Notes: generated by a model not told the origin, from the sequence alone. Counted from the first letter of the stretch, positions 33,646-42,079 are shown. The stretch is 64,000 nt of DNA from Ruminococcus_G sp050944435 (GCA_050944435.1 JBMNRB010000006.1:62001-126000), one strand, 5' to 3'. Translations and numbers: made by a program.

Positions 33646-35349
33646 TCAACGGTTGATGAATACAATGAAGGATTGATAAATATTCAGCTTTCCGTATCCC
33701 CATTCCCGGTTGGGGTATTCCTGTCCCGGCTCACGCACGGCTCCGCGAATCAGAATGTTTTTAATGTCCGTAGTGGAAAACAAAAATGCCGGATTCTGAG
33801 AAAGTCCCCATTCAATAATCAGCGCTGCGCCTCCGGCTGTAACTGCAGCAGCGGCTGAGGTACCGGTAAAAGCTGAGGCAGTATCAAATTTTCCAAAGCC
33901 GCTCACCTCTACGCCGGGAGCGCACAGATCCGGCTTTACGGTACCCTGACGATTATTTCCGCGGCTGGAATGGAGATAAAGACTTCCGTCATAAGCGCTG
34001 TAGGCGCCGATGGCGATGACGCCGTCAGAGGCGGCGGGCGATGTGATCGTAGTATAGGGATCGGGATCCAGGAACACCACATCGGGATCGATGAAACCAT
34101 AGACCGGAAGCCACATATGAAAAGCTCCGTCGAGAATGGGCGGTCCATAGACCCGTACCTGCCACAGACCGGGGGTGGGAGCGGAAAAACGCAGAAAAAT
34201 CAATTGGCTTCCGGAAGTGGTGAGAATGGTTTCATAATGAACTTCAATTACCGTGCGTTCCAGGATAAACCTGACTTTTGTGGTGCTATTAAGGCCGGGA
34301 GGAATCCTTGCAATGGTTTCCCCGCCGGGAGAGACAAAACCTACAGAAAAAATTTCAGGAGACTGAGTCCACAATTCTGCGGTGAATCCAGCCGTATTTT
34401 CCTGAACCAGGATTTCCACCGTGCGGTAGGCTTCATTATTTCCCAATGTACCGTAATAATGATGAGAACGATTTCCTTCGTTTCCGGCGGCGGCGATTAC
34501 CGCATTGCTGATAAAGCGATTAGCTCCTCCAAGAACAACTTCCAGCGGCATCCCGCCGGAATGTTCTCCCTGATTGGAACCAAGACCAATGCAGACGACC
34601 AACGGCATATTTAAATCACGGGCAAGATTGGTAAGATAAGAGTAGGCCATAATAATGTCTGTTTCCTGATATACAGGTTCCTTTCCAGAAAAATAAAAGA
34701 AGTCTTTCAGGTACTTTTTGGCTCCTTTTAGTTTTACCGCCGCAATGGAGGAACGGGGAGCAGCTCCGGTAAAATCCTGCTGGGGGAGAGCGCTTCCAGC
34801 AGCGATGCTGGCCAGAGAGGTTCCATGGCCGTTTACATCCCGGGAAGGAACGATGGAGTATGGATCTTCAGCGGAAAGCGCCCGGTCGATGTCTTCTTTC
34901 CGGTATTCTGACCCGTAGGGAAAAGCAGAGGGAGGAGTGCCGGTTTGAATTTCCTGATCCCAGATGGCTTCGATACGTGTCCGTCCGAATTCATCAAGAA
35001 AAACAGGATTTTGATAATTGATTCCGGTGTCGATGAAACCAATCAGCACCCCCTGGCCCGTCAGCTGCAGTGTGGTTTGGGTCTGAGCCTGAATGATGCC
35101 GGATACTTCCAGACTGATAAGATCCTGAAGCATAAAAAGGTTTGGAATGGTGGGATAATTAACAAAAGAAATGATAGAAGGGTCGGCAGGCACCGGCGCC
35201 AGCAGGATTCCATAAAAGGAATCCATCATGACGAAGTGGCTGCCGGCGGGTACCAGTGAAGAAAAGACACCGGAATTTAAAACCGTAGTAGGAATGATAT
35301 AATCATAAAACTCCTCGGAAACCATGGCCTCTCGTACAGTCTGTGCCAT
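33646..35349 (-). CDS. CspB-like S8 subtilisin-family protease
   Basis: A 567-residue subtilase with all three catalytic residues: Asp107 in FIDTGI, His175 in NGHGTSLA and Ser498 in GTSAAAA. The N-terminal 90 residues resemble the self-cleaved prodomain of germination proteases (Csp), and the enzyme has the long insertion between His and Ser seen in CspB/CspC. In Clostridium these enzymes activate the cortex hydrolase SleC during germination. There is no signal peptide, as expected for Csp proteins made in the mother cell. Upstream CATACAAT (35385 to 35378) is a near-perfect sigma-E -10. Several Lachnospiraceae carry multiple such proteases, so a non-germination role remains possible. Confidence 0.85.
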   Translation of the reverse strand: MAQTVREAMVSEEFYDYIIPTTVLNSGVFSSLVPAGSHFVMMDSFYGILLAPVPADPSIISFVNYPTIPNLFMLQDLISLEVSGIIQAQTQTTLQLTGQGVLIGFIDTGINYQNPVFLDEFGRTRIEAIWDQEIQTGTPPSAFPYGSEYRKEDIDRALSAEDPYSIVPSRDVNGHGTSLASIAAGSALPQQDFTGAAPRSSIAAVKLKGAKKYLKDFFYFSGKEPVYQETDIIMAYSYLTNLARDLNMPLVVCIGLGSNQGEHSGGMPLEVVLGGANRFISNAVIAAAGNEGNRSHHYYGTLGNNEAYRTVEILVQENTAGFTAELWTQSPEIFSVGFVSPGGETIARIPPGLNSTTKVRFILERTVIEVHYETILTTSGSQLIFLRFSAPTPGLWQVRVYGPPILDGAFHMWLPVYGFIDPDVVFLDPDPYTTITSPAASDGVIAIGAYSAYDGSLYLHSSRGNNRQGTVKPDLCAPGVEVSGFGKFDTASAFTGTSAAAAVTAGGAALIIEWGLSQNPAFLFSTTDIKNILIRGAVREPGQEYPNREWGYGKLNIYQSFIVFINR

Positions 35350-35377
35350 AAAATCGCTCCCTGTTTGATGTCTTTCT

Positions 35378-35402
35378 ATTGTATGTATCTGCAGTCAGAT
35401 AT
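35378..35402 (-). promoter_or_regulatory. Sigma-E-like promoter of the CspB-like gene
   Basis: On the minus strand CATACAAT (35385 to 35378) matches the sigma-E -10 consensus, with an ATA at 35402-35400, 14 bases upstream. The -10 ends 28 bases before the ATG, a suitable distance for an mRNA leader with AGGGAG. Confidence 0.55.
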
Positions 35403-35880
35403 AATTCATTCTTTCAAAATACTGCATCAGGATACCGGCGCAGTTTTCCACGCCCAGTCTTGAAGTATCCAGAATCATGTGATAATCGTTGACGTCTCCC
35501 CAGGCTTTTCCTGTGTTGCGGTAATAGTAGTCGGCCCGCTGAGCGTCCGCTTCCTCCAGAGCTTTTTTTGCCTCCTCATAGGGGAGAGCTTTTAAAATCA
35601 TGACTCTGTGAATCCGGTCTTCTTTGTCGGCGCACACGTAAATGTTAAACACGTTGGGCCGGTCTTTTAAAATATCAGAAGCACAGCGCCCCAAAATAAT
35701 GCAGGGATTTTCCGCCAGTTTCCGGATGGCTTCCGCTTCTGAATGATAATCGTGGGATTCCAGTTCATGTTCAATATATGCCTTGTCATAAACAGGAATT
35801 TTCAGCCGGTCCGACAGCTCTCTGGCTATGATGCTGGCCCCGGTTCCAAATCTCCGGCTCATGGTAATTACTAATTTCAT
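35395..35880 (-). CDS. Cytidylate-kinase-like family protein
   Basis: A 161-residue P-loop protein. The nucleotide loop is SRRFGTGASIIARELSDRL and ILGRCASDIL follows in the middle. This is the cytidylate_kin2 family, common in gut Clostridia, whose members are usually nearer 200 residues and whose substrate is not established. The housekeeping CMP kinase is a different gene. GGAGG precedes the start and a TTGTAA-18-TATAAT promoter lies upstream on the minus strand. Confidence 0.8.
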   Translation of the reverse strand: MKLVITMSRRFGTGASIIARELSDRLKIPVYDKAYIEHELESHDYHSEAEAIRKLAENPCIILGRCASDILKDRPNVFNIYVCADKEDRIHRVMILKALPYEEAKKALEEADAQRADYYYRNTGKAWGDVNDYHMILDTSRLGVENCAGILMQYFERMNYI

Positions 35881-35933
35881 AGGCGCAACCTCCTGTTCTG
35901 CAGTTCCAGCGCAGTTCTTTTTTTTGCGCTACC

Positions 35934-35963
35934 ATTATACCATGGATTTGTGAAAATTACAAA
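35934..35963 (-). promoter_or_regulatory. Promoter of the cytidylate-kinase-like gene
   Basis: Minus strand: TTGTAA (35963 to 35958), 18 bases, TATAAT (35939 to 35934), about 54 bases before the start. Confidence 0.6.
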
Positions 35964-35976
35964 AGGACAAGTCATA

Positions 35977-37269
35977 TTAGGCATTCCTGTGTTTTTTTGC
36001 ATATCGGTAAGAGGCAAAGCAAACAACGGCTCCCAAAAGAGCACAGCCGATGCCCCAGTACCAGATGTAGTTATATCCGGCCAGTCCGTGCTGATCCAGC
36101 CAGCGTCCGGCCAGCTTTGCAAAAAATACGTCCGGCAGATAGCCGATCAAAGACATAATACCGGTGGTAACACCGGTCAGCCGGACAGGGATTCCCACTT
36201 CTGACGGAACAGCAAAGTACAGTCCTCTCATTCCAGTATAAGCTATCGCGAAAATAAAGGTGGAGGCAATGCACAGAGTGAAATTTCCGGCGGACAGCAG
36301 CATAACAAAAATCAGGATACCGGATATCAGGCTGTATAAGCCGATGGTCTTCGATTCAGATTTAAGTTTCACCGCCACATAGCCGATGGCAAAAGTGGAG
36401 ATGGCTGCGATAAAATAGTTGCGGATGATGGCAAAAGTTGCGGCCTGGGAGGCAGACACTCCGATTACATTGGAGGTATAAGCTCCCAGATACCCGCTGG
36501 CGCATGCGGTAATGGAGTAGCCGAAAAACAGTATGGCGGTGGCAAGCCAGGTACCGGGCAGTTTCAGTACTGCGGCAGCCCCTTTCAGCGTGAAAGGTTC
36601 CGCTGCGGCAGCCTCGTCTTCTTCAGCGCCGATGACATTCTTCGGTACAAGGATCAGGCAGAGAATTACAGATACAATATAAATACCTGCGTGGACAAGG
36701 AGCATGATCCGCCATTTTTCTCCGATGAGAACGGGATCTGTGGTGCCGCTGGGCAGGATTGCCTGATTTAAGATGGCCACGCCAAGAAGGCCCAGACAGG
36801 TTCCGGTTATCCCGCGGATAAACTCGGAAGTGGAATACATCCGCCCCTGTTCTGAGGCATTGCCCAACTTACGCGTCAGCTTCAGATAACCTCCCCACAT
36901 GGTACCCTGACCGAAGCCAAGGAGGATAAAGCCGGCCATAAGTGCAGCTCTGCTCAGCACCAGGCCGTACAGCACACTGCCTCCGGCCATCATTAATCCG
37001 CCCAGGACCAGCATAATCCGTTCACCGAATTTGTCCACCAAAAGACCGCCGACGATGTACATTACCATATTAATGGCGCCGAACACCAGGGCAAGATCAC
37101 CGATATATTCGTTTACCACGGCAGGATCTACGATCGGGTGGGACTGGGTAAGTAAAATAACGATCTGATCATAATAATTAAATCTCAGATAAGGGGTGAT
37201 TACCATTGTTCCTGCAAAAATTGAAACGATAATCAGCAGAACCCATCGTTTGATTCCGGTAATTTTCAT
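35977..37269 (-). CDS. MFS transporter (mttB-linked)
   Basis: A 430-residue carrier with 12 predicted helices. The family loop after helix 2 is GGLLVDKFGERIML (consensus G-x3-D-R/K-x-G-R). It lies last in the mttB-tetR-MFS run on the minus strand, which points to uptake of the substrate of the methyltransferase, such as a betaine or another quaternary amine. That link is inferred from position. ATG 37269 follows AAGGAG; a start at 37380 in the same frame would add about 37 residues that overlap the terminator. Confidence 0.85.
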   Translation of the reverse strand: MKITGIKRWVLLIIVSIFAGTMVITPYLRFNYYDQIVILLTQSHPIVDPAVVNEYIGDLALVFGAINMVMYIVGGLLVDKFGERIMLVLGGLMMAGGSVLYGLVLSRAALMAGFILLGFGQGTMWGGYLKLTRKLGNASEQGRMYSTSEFIRGITGTCLGLLGVAILNQAILPSGTTDPVLIGEKWRIMLLVHAGIYIVSVILCLILVPKNVIGAEEDEAAAAEPFTLKGAAAVLKLPGTWLATAILFFGYSITACASGYLGAYTSNVIGVSASQAATFAIIRNYFIAAISTFAIGYVAVKLKSESKTIGLYSLISGILIFVMLLSAGNFTLCIASTFIFAIAYTGMRGLYFAVPSEVGIPVRLTGVTTGIMSLIGYLPDVFFAKLAGRWLDQHGLAGYNYIWYWGIGCALLGAVVCFASYRYAKKHRNA

Positions 37270-37336
37270 TGTGTTCTCCTTTACTGTGATAGGCTTTGAC
37301 GACAGTGACAAAATTTTCCGGAAGGGGAACTGCTGT

Positions 37337-37370
37337 GAAAAAACAAAATGGCCGGGGAAAATTATCCCCG
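37337..37370 (-). terminator. Terminator after tetR (minus strand)
   Basis: Read on the minus strand, CGGGGA (37370-37365) pairs with TCCCCG (37358-37353) around a 6-base loop and is followed by a T-rich tract down to 37337. It separates tetR from the MFS gene. Confidence 0.6.
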
Positions 37371-37376
37371 ACCGGA

Positions 37377-38093
37377 TCACGTTTCACCGAGATTGTTTTC
37401 AGGAGACGCTTTTTTCTGCTGGGCTTTGTTTTGGTATCTGCAGCTGTTCAGAGCCATATTTAACGTATATCTGACCAGCTCCATACACTGTGCTCTGGCC
37501 TTCTCACGTTCTGTTTCGCTGGTGTTGCGGCAGCCGGCCAGAAAGTTTCGGGCGATAGAAGTGACCACAATACTGACGTAGCGGGCGTCTTCCACGGTCA
37601 CAAGACCCTGGCTTGCCATAGTTCGCATCAGCATAAAGTCACGTTCTACCACATCGCCGGTGAGGAAGGTCAGGTAGTACTGTATGGAATAGATTTTGGG
37701 AGGATTCAGAGGAAAAACGCTGTAATACTGCATGATTGCTTCTTCCAAATCCAATGCGTCCAAACCCCAGAACAGATGATAGAATACGTCGGGCTTTTTA
37801 AAAGCAAATTTACAGAACAGTTCCCATCCGTTCAGATAACTTTCAATAATATCCGTGCTTTCGTTCAGCATTTTGCTGTAGGCCAGGGTATACTCGTCGA
37901 GAAATTTAATGGACGCTACCGTTACCAAATTATTCAGACTGGAAAAATGCTGATAGACGGATGAGGGAGCACAGCCGGATTTCTTTGCCAGATCCCGGAC
38001 TTTCAGTTCAGAAACCCGGTTGGAAAGCAGGGCGTTATAAGTGTGCTCAATTAATTGTTTTTTTGTCTGTATGCCGTTTTTATATGTAGACAT
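37377..38093 (-). CDS. TetR-family transcriptional regulator
   Basis: A 238-residue repressor-type protein. The N-terminal helix-turn-helix covers about residues 30-55 (VRDLAKKSGCAPSSVYQHF); the rest is a helical ligand-binding domain. It lies between mttB and the MFS gene with its own strong promoter. The two identical palindromes around the mttB promoter are the obvious candidate operators, making this the likely local regulator that responds to the methylated substrate or a product. Binding has not been tested. Confidence 0.88.
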   Translation of the reverse strand: MSTYKNGIQTKKQLIEHTYNALLSNRVSELKVRDLAKKSGCAPSSVYQHFSSLNNLVTVASIKFLDEYTLAYSKMLNESTDIIESYLNGWELFCKFAFKKPDVFYHLFWGLDALDLEEAIMQYYSVFPLNPPKIYSIQYYLTFLTGDVVERDFMLMRTMASQGLVTVEDARYVSIVVTSIARNFLAGCRNTSETEREKARAQCMELVRYTLNMALNSCRYQNKAQQKKASPENNLGET

Positions 38094-38148
38094 TTGCGCA
38101 ACCTTTCGAAATCATTGATGAGGGATCTGTGCCCCCAACGTCTTTAAA

Positions 38149-38177
38149 ATTATAGCTTTCCCAGGTTAAAATGTCAA
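38149..38177 (-). promoter_or_regulatory. Promoter of tetR
   Basis: Minus strand: TTGACA (38177 to 38172), 17-base spacer, TATAAT (38154 to 38149), a full consensus match, 55 bases before the start. No copy of the GAACATGTTC palindrome is near it. Confidence 0.8.
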
Positions 38178-38199
38178 ATGATAACGGCGGGCAGCAGTT

Positions 38200-39624
38200 T
38201 TATAATGTATCTACCATATCCATCCACTGACGGCTCAGGCCTGCTGCTTCGAAAATATCTTTGATTTCCGCCAGTTTGGCAGGATCTATTTCCGGTTTTT
38301 TGTATCGGCTCAGGAGACGTGCCTTATACTGATCCAGGCGGTTCTGGAACTGATTTACAGGGTCTGCCACAGTACCGCGTGAAGTAACTTCGGGATTCAT
38401 CGGCTCAATACGGCACCAGTCAAAGGTGTGTTCTGAGGTGAGATACTCGCCGGTATGACCAACTTCCTTTATATAATCCAGAGCCAGTGTATCTTCGTTT
38501 ATATCAAATTCCCGAACATACCGTTTTACGTAGTTGAGAACTTCAAAATCCTGAAGAACTTTTTCAAAGGATACGGCATTGTAGCCATGAAGAATACCTG
38601 CCGCGTGGATAATCATGTTCATATGATTTTCGTAGCAGGCCATCAGGGTAATCATGGATTCATAACCACTCTGTGGATCAACGATTTTGGAATCCGTAAT
38701 CGCTCCGCCGCCGCGGGAAGGAAGACCGTAAAAGTCTGCCAAGTTAGCTGCATATTTATAGCACAGAGCGCCTTCAGCAGATCCTCCGGCGATCTGTCCG
38801 GTCGCCATATCAGCGGTACAGGACTGACTGCCCAAAAGAACAGGAGTGCCGGGGCGTACCATCTGGGCCAGAGCAATAACAGGAAGATTTTCGGCGATAA
38901 TAAGCGCAACGGTACCGGCCAGAGTTACGGGAGAGGTGGAACCGGCCATGGAACAGTTGGCTACAGTAAAGGCCTGACCGGCTTCTGCCAGGGCAATAAG
39001 CGTTTCCGTCATATGTTTGCCGAACTGCATCGGAGAATTTACATCCACAATGGTAAACATACGGGGTTTCTTTTTCAGCTCTTCCTTTCCGCCCCAGGCA
39101 GCCTCAGAAGCTTTAATCAGCGCATCCATTACTTCCTGGTCTCCGGTATGGATCATCATTACCTTCTGAGAATGGGTATACGTGGCGTACCACATGGCGA
39201 GGGCGCCCAGCCGGGGTTCCACGCCGTCGATGGCTACGATGGGACCGCCGTTGGTTTTATAGTTATCATTTGCTTCAAAAAGCTTGATAAAATCAATGTA
39301 ATCTTCTGTCGTGGCGGGACGTCTTCTGCCGTCCGGTTCTGTGATATAAGGAGCGCCATAGGGAGGAGCCGGATTAACTTCCTCTCCGCCGAAATCACAG
39401 TTGTATTTCTCATCTCCGCCGTACAAAGTAAAGCAGAATGGAGCTTTGCGCACCCAGTACATCAGCTGCTCTTCTGTAAAATAGGCCACATTTCCTTCGC
39501 AGCGGATTCCGTGTTCCATCAGAATTTCGATGGCTTTAGGATGATGGAATTTCATACCAACGGTTTCCACGATTTCCATGGCAGCTTTATGGAGCTGCAT
39601 CATTCTTTCTGACTGATAATTCAT
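38200..39624 (-). CDS. MttB-family (non-pyrrolysine) corrinoid-dependent methyltransferase
   Basis: A 474-residue TIM-barrel protein of the trimethylamine methyltransferase superfamily (COG5598). The frame is free of internal amber codons, so it belongs to the branch that lacks pyrrolysine. Characterised members demethylate glycine betaine (MtgB), proline betaine (MtpB), carnitine (MtcB) or related quaternary amines onto a corrinoid protein. Family stretches include MAGSTSPVTLAGTVALIIAE, AQMVRPGTPVLLGSQSCTAD and LPSRGGGAITDSK. No corrinoid-binding protein, reactivase or tetrahydrofolate methyltransferase lies nearby, so partners must be elsewhere. AAAGGAGAAAG precedes the ATG. Substrate undetermined. 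Confidence 0.9.
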   Translation of the reverse strand: MNYQSERMMQLHKAAMEIVETVGMKFHHPKAIEILMEHGIRCEGNVAYFTEEQLMYWVRKAPFCFTLYGGDEKYNCDFGGEEVNPAPPYGAPYITEPDGRRRPATTEDYIDFIKLFEANDNYKTNGGPIVAIDGVEPRLGALAMWYATYTHSQKVMMIHTGDQEVMDALIKASEAAWGGKEELKKKPRMFTIVDVNSPMQFGKHMTETLIALAEAGQAFTVANCSMAGSTSPVTLAGTVALIIAENLPVIALAQMVRPGTPVLLGSQSCTADMATGQIAGGSAEGALCYKYAANLADFYGLPSRGGGAITDSKIVDPQSGYESMITLMACYENHMNMIIHAAGILHGYNAVSFEKVLQDFEVLNYVKRYVREFDINEDTLALDYIKEVGHTGEYLTSEHTFDWCRIEPMNPEVTSRGTVADPVNQFQNRLDQYKARLLSRYKKPEIDPAKLAEIKDIFEAAGLSRQWMDMVDTL

Positions 39625-39673
39625 AAACTTTCTCCTTTCCCCGGATTCAAAATCGGTTTCCTTTCAAAATTTG

Positions 39674-39689
39674 AAATTCGAACATGTTC
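39674..39689. promoter_or_regulatory. Operator copy 1 (GAACATGTTC palindrome)
   Basis: AAATTCGAACATGTTC at 39674-39689, containing the perfect palindrome GAACATGTTC (39680-39689). It lies just downstream of the mttB -10, around the transcription start. An adjoining palindrome TTCAAAATTTGAA occupies 39664-39676. Confidence 0.75.
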
Positions 39690-39696
39690 TGATTTT

Positions 39697-39724
39697 ATTA
39701 TACCTCTTCTTGGGACGAAGTCAA
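39697..39724 (-). promoter_or_regulatory. Promoter of mttB
   Basis: Minus strand: TTGACT (39724 to 39719), 16-base spacer, TATAAT (39702 to 39697). It sits exactly between the two operator copies. Confidence 0.75.
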
Positions 39725-39728
39725 TGTA

Positions 39729-39744
39729 AAATTCGAACATGTTC
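39729..39744. promoter_or_regulatory. Operator copy 2 (GAACATGTTC palindrome)
   Basis: AAATTCGAACATGTTC at 39729-39744, identical over 16 bases to copy 1 and 55 bases from it centre to centre, just upstream of the mttB -35. It also lies close to the -35 position of a possible plus-strand promoter with TATAAT at 39768-39773. Confidence 0.75.
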
Positions 39745-39767
39745 ATATTTTACAATTTAGGACTTTT

Positions 39768-39773
39768 TATAAT
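39768..39773 (+). promoter_or_regulatory. -10 element for the 280-residue subtilase
   Basis: TATAAT at 39768-39773, 73 bases before the ATG at 39847; the -35 region overlaps the second operator copy and has no good match. Confidence 0.4.
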
Positions 39774-39846
39774 AAATTGTATGGACGACAGTGGGATGAA
39801 CCCATCTTTGGTTCATGAATACCATAAATAAAAAAGGGCTCCGAAA

Positions 39847-40689
39847 ATGAAGCATAAAAATAAATATACCGGCAAAGGAATCGGCGTGGCGGTATTGGAC
39901 ACAGGGATATATCCCCACATGGATTTTGACCGCAGAATTATCTGCTTTCAGGATTTTGTTCAGAAAAGGGCAAATCCCTATGATGACAACGGGCACGGCA
40001 CCCATGTAGCGGGGATTATCGCCGGCAGCGGCAGAGCTTCCCAGGGAGCATGCCGGGGTCTCGCTCCGGAAAGCAATCTGATATGTCTGAAGGTACTGGA
40101 TGCGGCGGGAAACGGCATGCAGCAGAATACCATACGGTCGTTGGAATGGATTTTGGGAAATTACAAAAGGTACGGGGTAAGAATCGTCAATATTTCAGTG
40201 GGTTCTGTGACAAAAAACTATCGTCAGCATGACGGCCTGATCCGCGCGGTGGAACGGGTATGGGATGAAGGTCTTGTGGTGGTAACGGCGGCGGGAAACG
40301 GCGGCCCCAATCCGGGAAGCATTACGGCTCCCGGCAGCAGTAAAAAAGTCATTACGGTGGGTTCCAGCGATATGCTGAACCATTATCAGAGGCTGTCGGG
40401 GACAGGGCCAACCAGCGAATGTATCTGCAAACCGGATATTGTCTGCAGAGGGCACGATATTCTGTCCTGCAAAGCTTCTCCCGGCGGCAGGGAGTACACA
40501 AGGAAAAGCGGAACGTCCATGTCCACCCCCTATATTTCCGGCGCGGCGGCTCTGGCCCTTGAAAAAGATCCTCTGCTGACCAATGTGGAAATAAAAATGA
40601 TGCTGAGGGAATGTGCGCGGGATCTGGGCCTGCCCCACAACAGACAGGGGTGGGGAGAATTTGATCTGGAGAAGTTTTTGAGCTATTGA
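39847..40689 (+). CDS. Intracellular subtilisin-like S8 protease
   Basis: A 280-residue minimal subtilase with the full triad: Asp18 in AVLDTGI, His50 in DNGHGTHVAG and Ser224 in SGTSMSTP. There is no signal peptide or prodomain, so it resembles AprX-type or intracellular serine proteases. The oxyanion Asn is in VTAAGNGGPNPGS. It is divergent from mttB and may share its operator region. Shine-Dalgarno match is weak (AAAGGG). The icd promoter overlaps its stop codon. Confidence 0.88.
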   Translation: MKHKNKYTGKGIGVAVLDTGIYPHMDFDRRIICFQDFVQKRANPYDDNGHGTHVAGIIAGSGRASQGACRGLAPESNLICLKVLDAAGNGMQQNTIRSLEWILGNYKRYGVRIVNISVGSVTKNYRQHDGLIRAVERVWDEGLVVVTAAGNGGPNPGSITAPGSSKKVITVGSSDMLNHYQRLSGTGPTSECICKPDIVCRGHDILSCKASPGGREYTRKSGTSMSTPYISGAAALALEKDPLLTNVEIKMMLRECARDLGLPHNRQGWGEFDLEKFLSY

Positions 40690-40714
40690 CAAGCTTTCCA
40701 CATTTGCATACAAT
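40686..40714 (+). promoter_or_regulatory. Promoter of icd
   Basis: TTGACA at 40686-40691, 17 bases, TACAAT at 40709-40714; the -35 overlaps the preceding stop codon. Confidence 0.8.
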
Positions 40715-40758
40715 AGAAACCGTGTAAAACAAACGGGAAAAAGATACAGGAGGATATT

Positions 40759-41961
40759 ATGGAAAAAATCAAGATGACCACTCCGCTGGTTGAGATGGAT
40801 GGAGACGAGATGACCAGGATTCTCTGGAAAATGATTAAAGACGAACTGCTGCTGCCATACATTGATCTGAAGACAGAGTATTATGATCTCGGACTGGAAC
40901 ACAGAAACGAGACCAATGATCAGGTGACGGTTGATTCCGCCAACGCCACGAAGAAATACGGCGTGGCCGTAAAATGTGCAACCATTACTCCCAATGCAGC
41001 ACGTATGGATGAATATCATTTGAAAGAAATGTATAAAAGTCCCAACGGAACCATCCGTGCCATGCTGGATGGAACGGTATTTCGCGCTCCTATCGTAGTT
41101 AAGGGAATCGATCCCTGCGTGAAAAACTGGAAGAAACCCATTACTCTGGCAAGACACGCATACGGTGATGTTTATAAAAATACGGAAATGATTATTCCGG
41201 GATCGGGAAAAGTAGAGTTGGTTTATACGGCGGAAGACGGCACTGAGACGAGAGAGCTGGTACACAATTATACTGGACCGGGTATTGCTCAGGGAATGCA
41301 TAATTTGAATTCTTCCATTGAAAGCTTTGCAAGAAGCTGTTTCAATTATGCGCTGGATACAAAGCAGGATCTCTGGTTTGCCACAAAAGATACCATCTCA
41401 AAGAAATATGACCATACATTTAAAGATATCTTCCAGGAAATCTATGATGGGGAATATAAAGAAAAATTTGAAACTGCAGGTATTGAATACTTCTATACGC
41501 TGATCGATGATGCGGTTGCCCGCGTTATGAAGGCAGAAGGCGGATTTATCTGGGCCTGCAAAAATTATGACGGCGATGTGATGAGCGATATGGTATCCTC
41601 CGCCTTCGGTTCACTGGCAATGATGACTTCCGTACTGGTGTCTCCCCATGGATATTTCGAATACGAGGCGGCTCACGGAACGGTGCAGCGCCATTACTAT
41701 AAACATCTGAAGGGAGAAGAGACTTCCACCAACTCTGTGGCAACTATTTTTGCCTGGACGGGGGCTCTTCGCAAGAGAGGAGAGTTGGATGGCATAAAAG
41801 ATCTGTGTGATTTCGCAGACCGTCTTGAAAAGGCCACCCTTCATACGATTGAAAGCGGAAAGATGACCAAGGATCTGGCTTTGATTACCTCCATTCCGAA
41901 TCCGACGGTATTAAACAGCAAAGAGTTTATCCTGGCCATCAGAGAAGAGATGGAAAAATAA
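40759..41961 (+). CDS. icd: NADP-dependent isocitrate dehydrogenase
   Basis: A 400-residue enzyme oxidising isocitrate to 2-oxoglutarate. It belongs to the subfamily that includes eukaryotic cytosolic and mitochondrial NADP enzymes: TPLVEMDGDEMTRILW at the start, SPNGTIRAMLDGTVFRAPI, and late AAHGTVQRHY, which carries the NADP-binding positions. In an anaerobe this serves mainly glutamate supply. AGGAGG lies 9 bases before the ATG and a terminator follows. Confidence 0.95.
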   Translation: MEKIKMTTPLVEMDGDEMTRILWKMIKDELLLPYIDLKTEYYDLGLEHRNETNDQVTVDSANATKKYGVAVKCATITPNAARMDEYHLKEMYKSPNGTIRAMLDGTVFRAPIVVKGIDPCVKNWKKPITLARHAYGDVYKNTEMIIPGSGKVELVYTAEDGTETRELVHNYTGPGIAQGMHNLNSSIESFARSCFNYALDTKQDLWFATKDTISKKYDHTFKDIFQEIYDGEYKEKFETAGIEYFYTLIDDAVARVMKAEGGFIWACKNYDGDVMSDMVSSAFGSLAMMTSVLVSPHGYFEYEAAHGTVQRHYYKHLKGEETSTNSVATIFAWTGALRKRGELDGIKDLCDFADRLEKATLHTIESGKMTKDLALITSIPNPTVLNSKEFILAIREEMEK

Positions 41962-41985
41962 ACAGCGGAAAGTAAAAAGAAGGAG

Positions 41986-42012
41986 ACTGGCAGAAAAAGC
42001 CAGTCCCTTTTT
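41986..42012 (+). terminator. Terminator after icd
   Basis: ACTGGC (41986-41991) pairs with GCCAGT (41999-42004), followed by CCCTTTTTG. It lies 24 bases after the stop. Confidence 0.75.
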
Positions 42013-42079
42013 GCATTTTTTTCTCCGCTGCAGTAAAATATTTCGGTAAAGCAAAATTTGAAAGAGGGGACGGGATGAA

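Noticed and set aside
33468..33858. Plus-strand open frames across the Cys-rich gene and subtilase end
   Set aside because: They are shadows of minus-strand genes that have Shine-Dalgarno sites and domain matches.
38094..38199. Third operator copy upstream of tetR
   Set aside because: No GAACATGTTC or close variant is present; only the TTTCGAAA core near 38105, which is too short to count.
40195..41301. Open frame of 368 codons on the minus strand opposite icd and the subtilase
   Set aside because: It is antisense to two well-supported genes, has no Shine-Dalgarno site, and its translation shows no domain.
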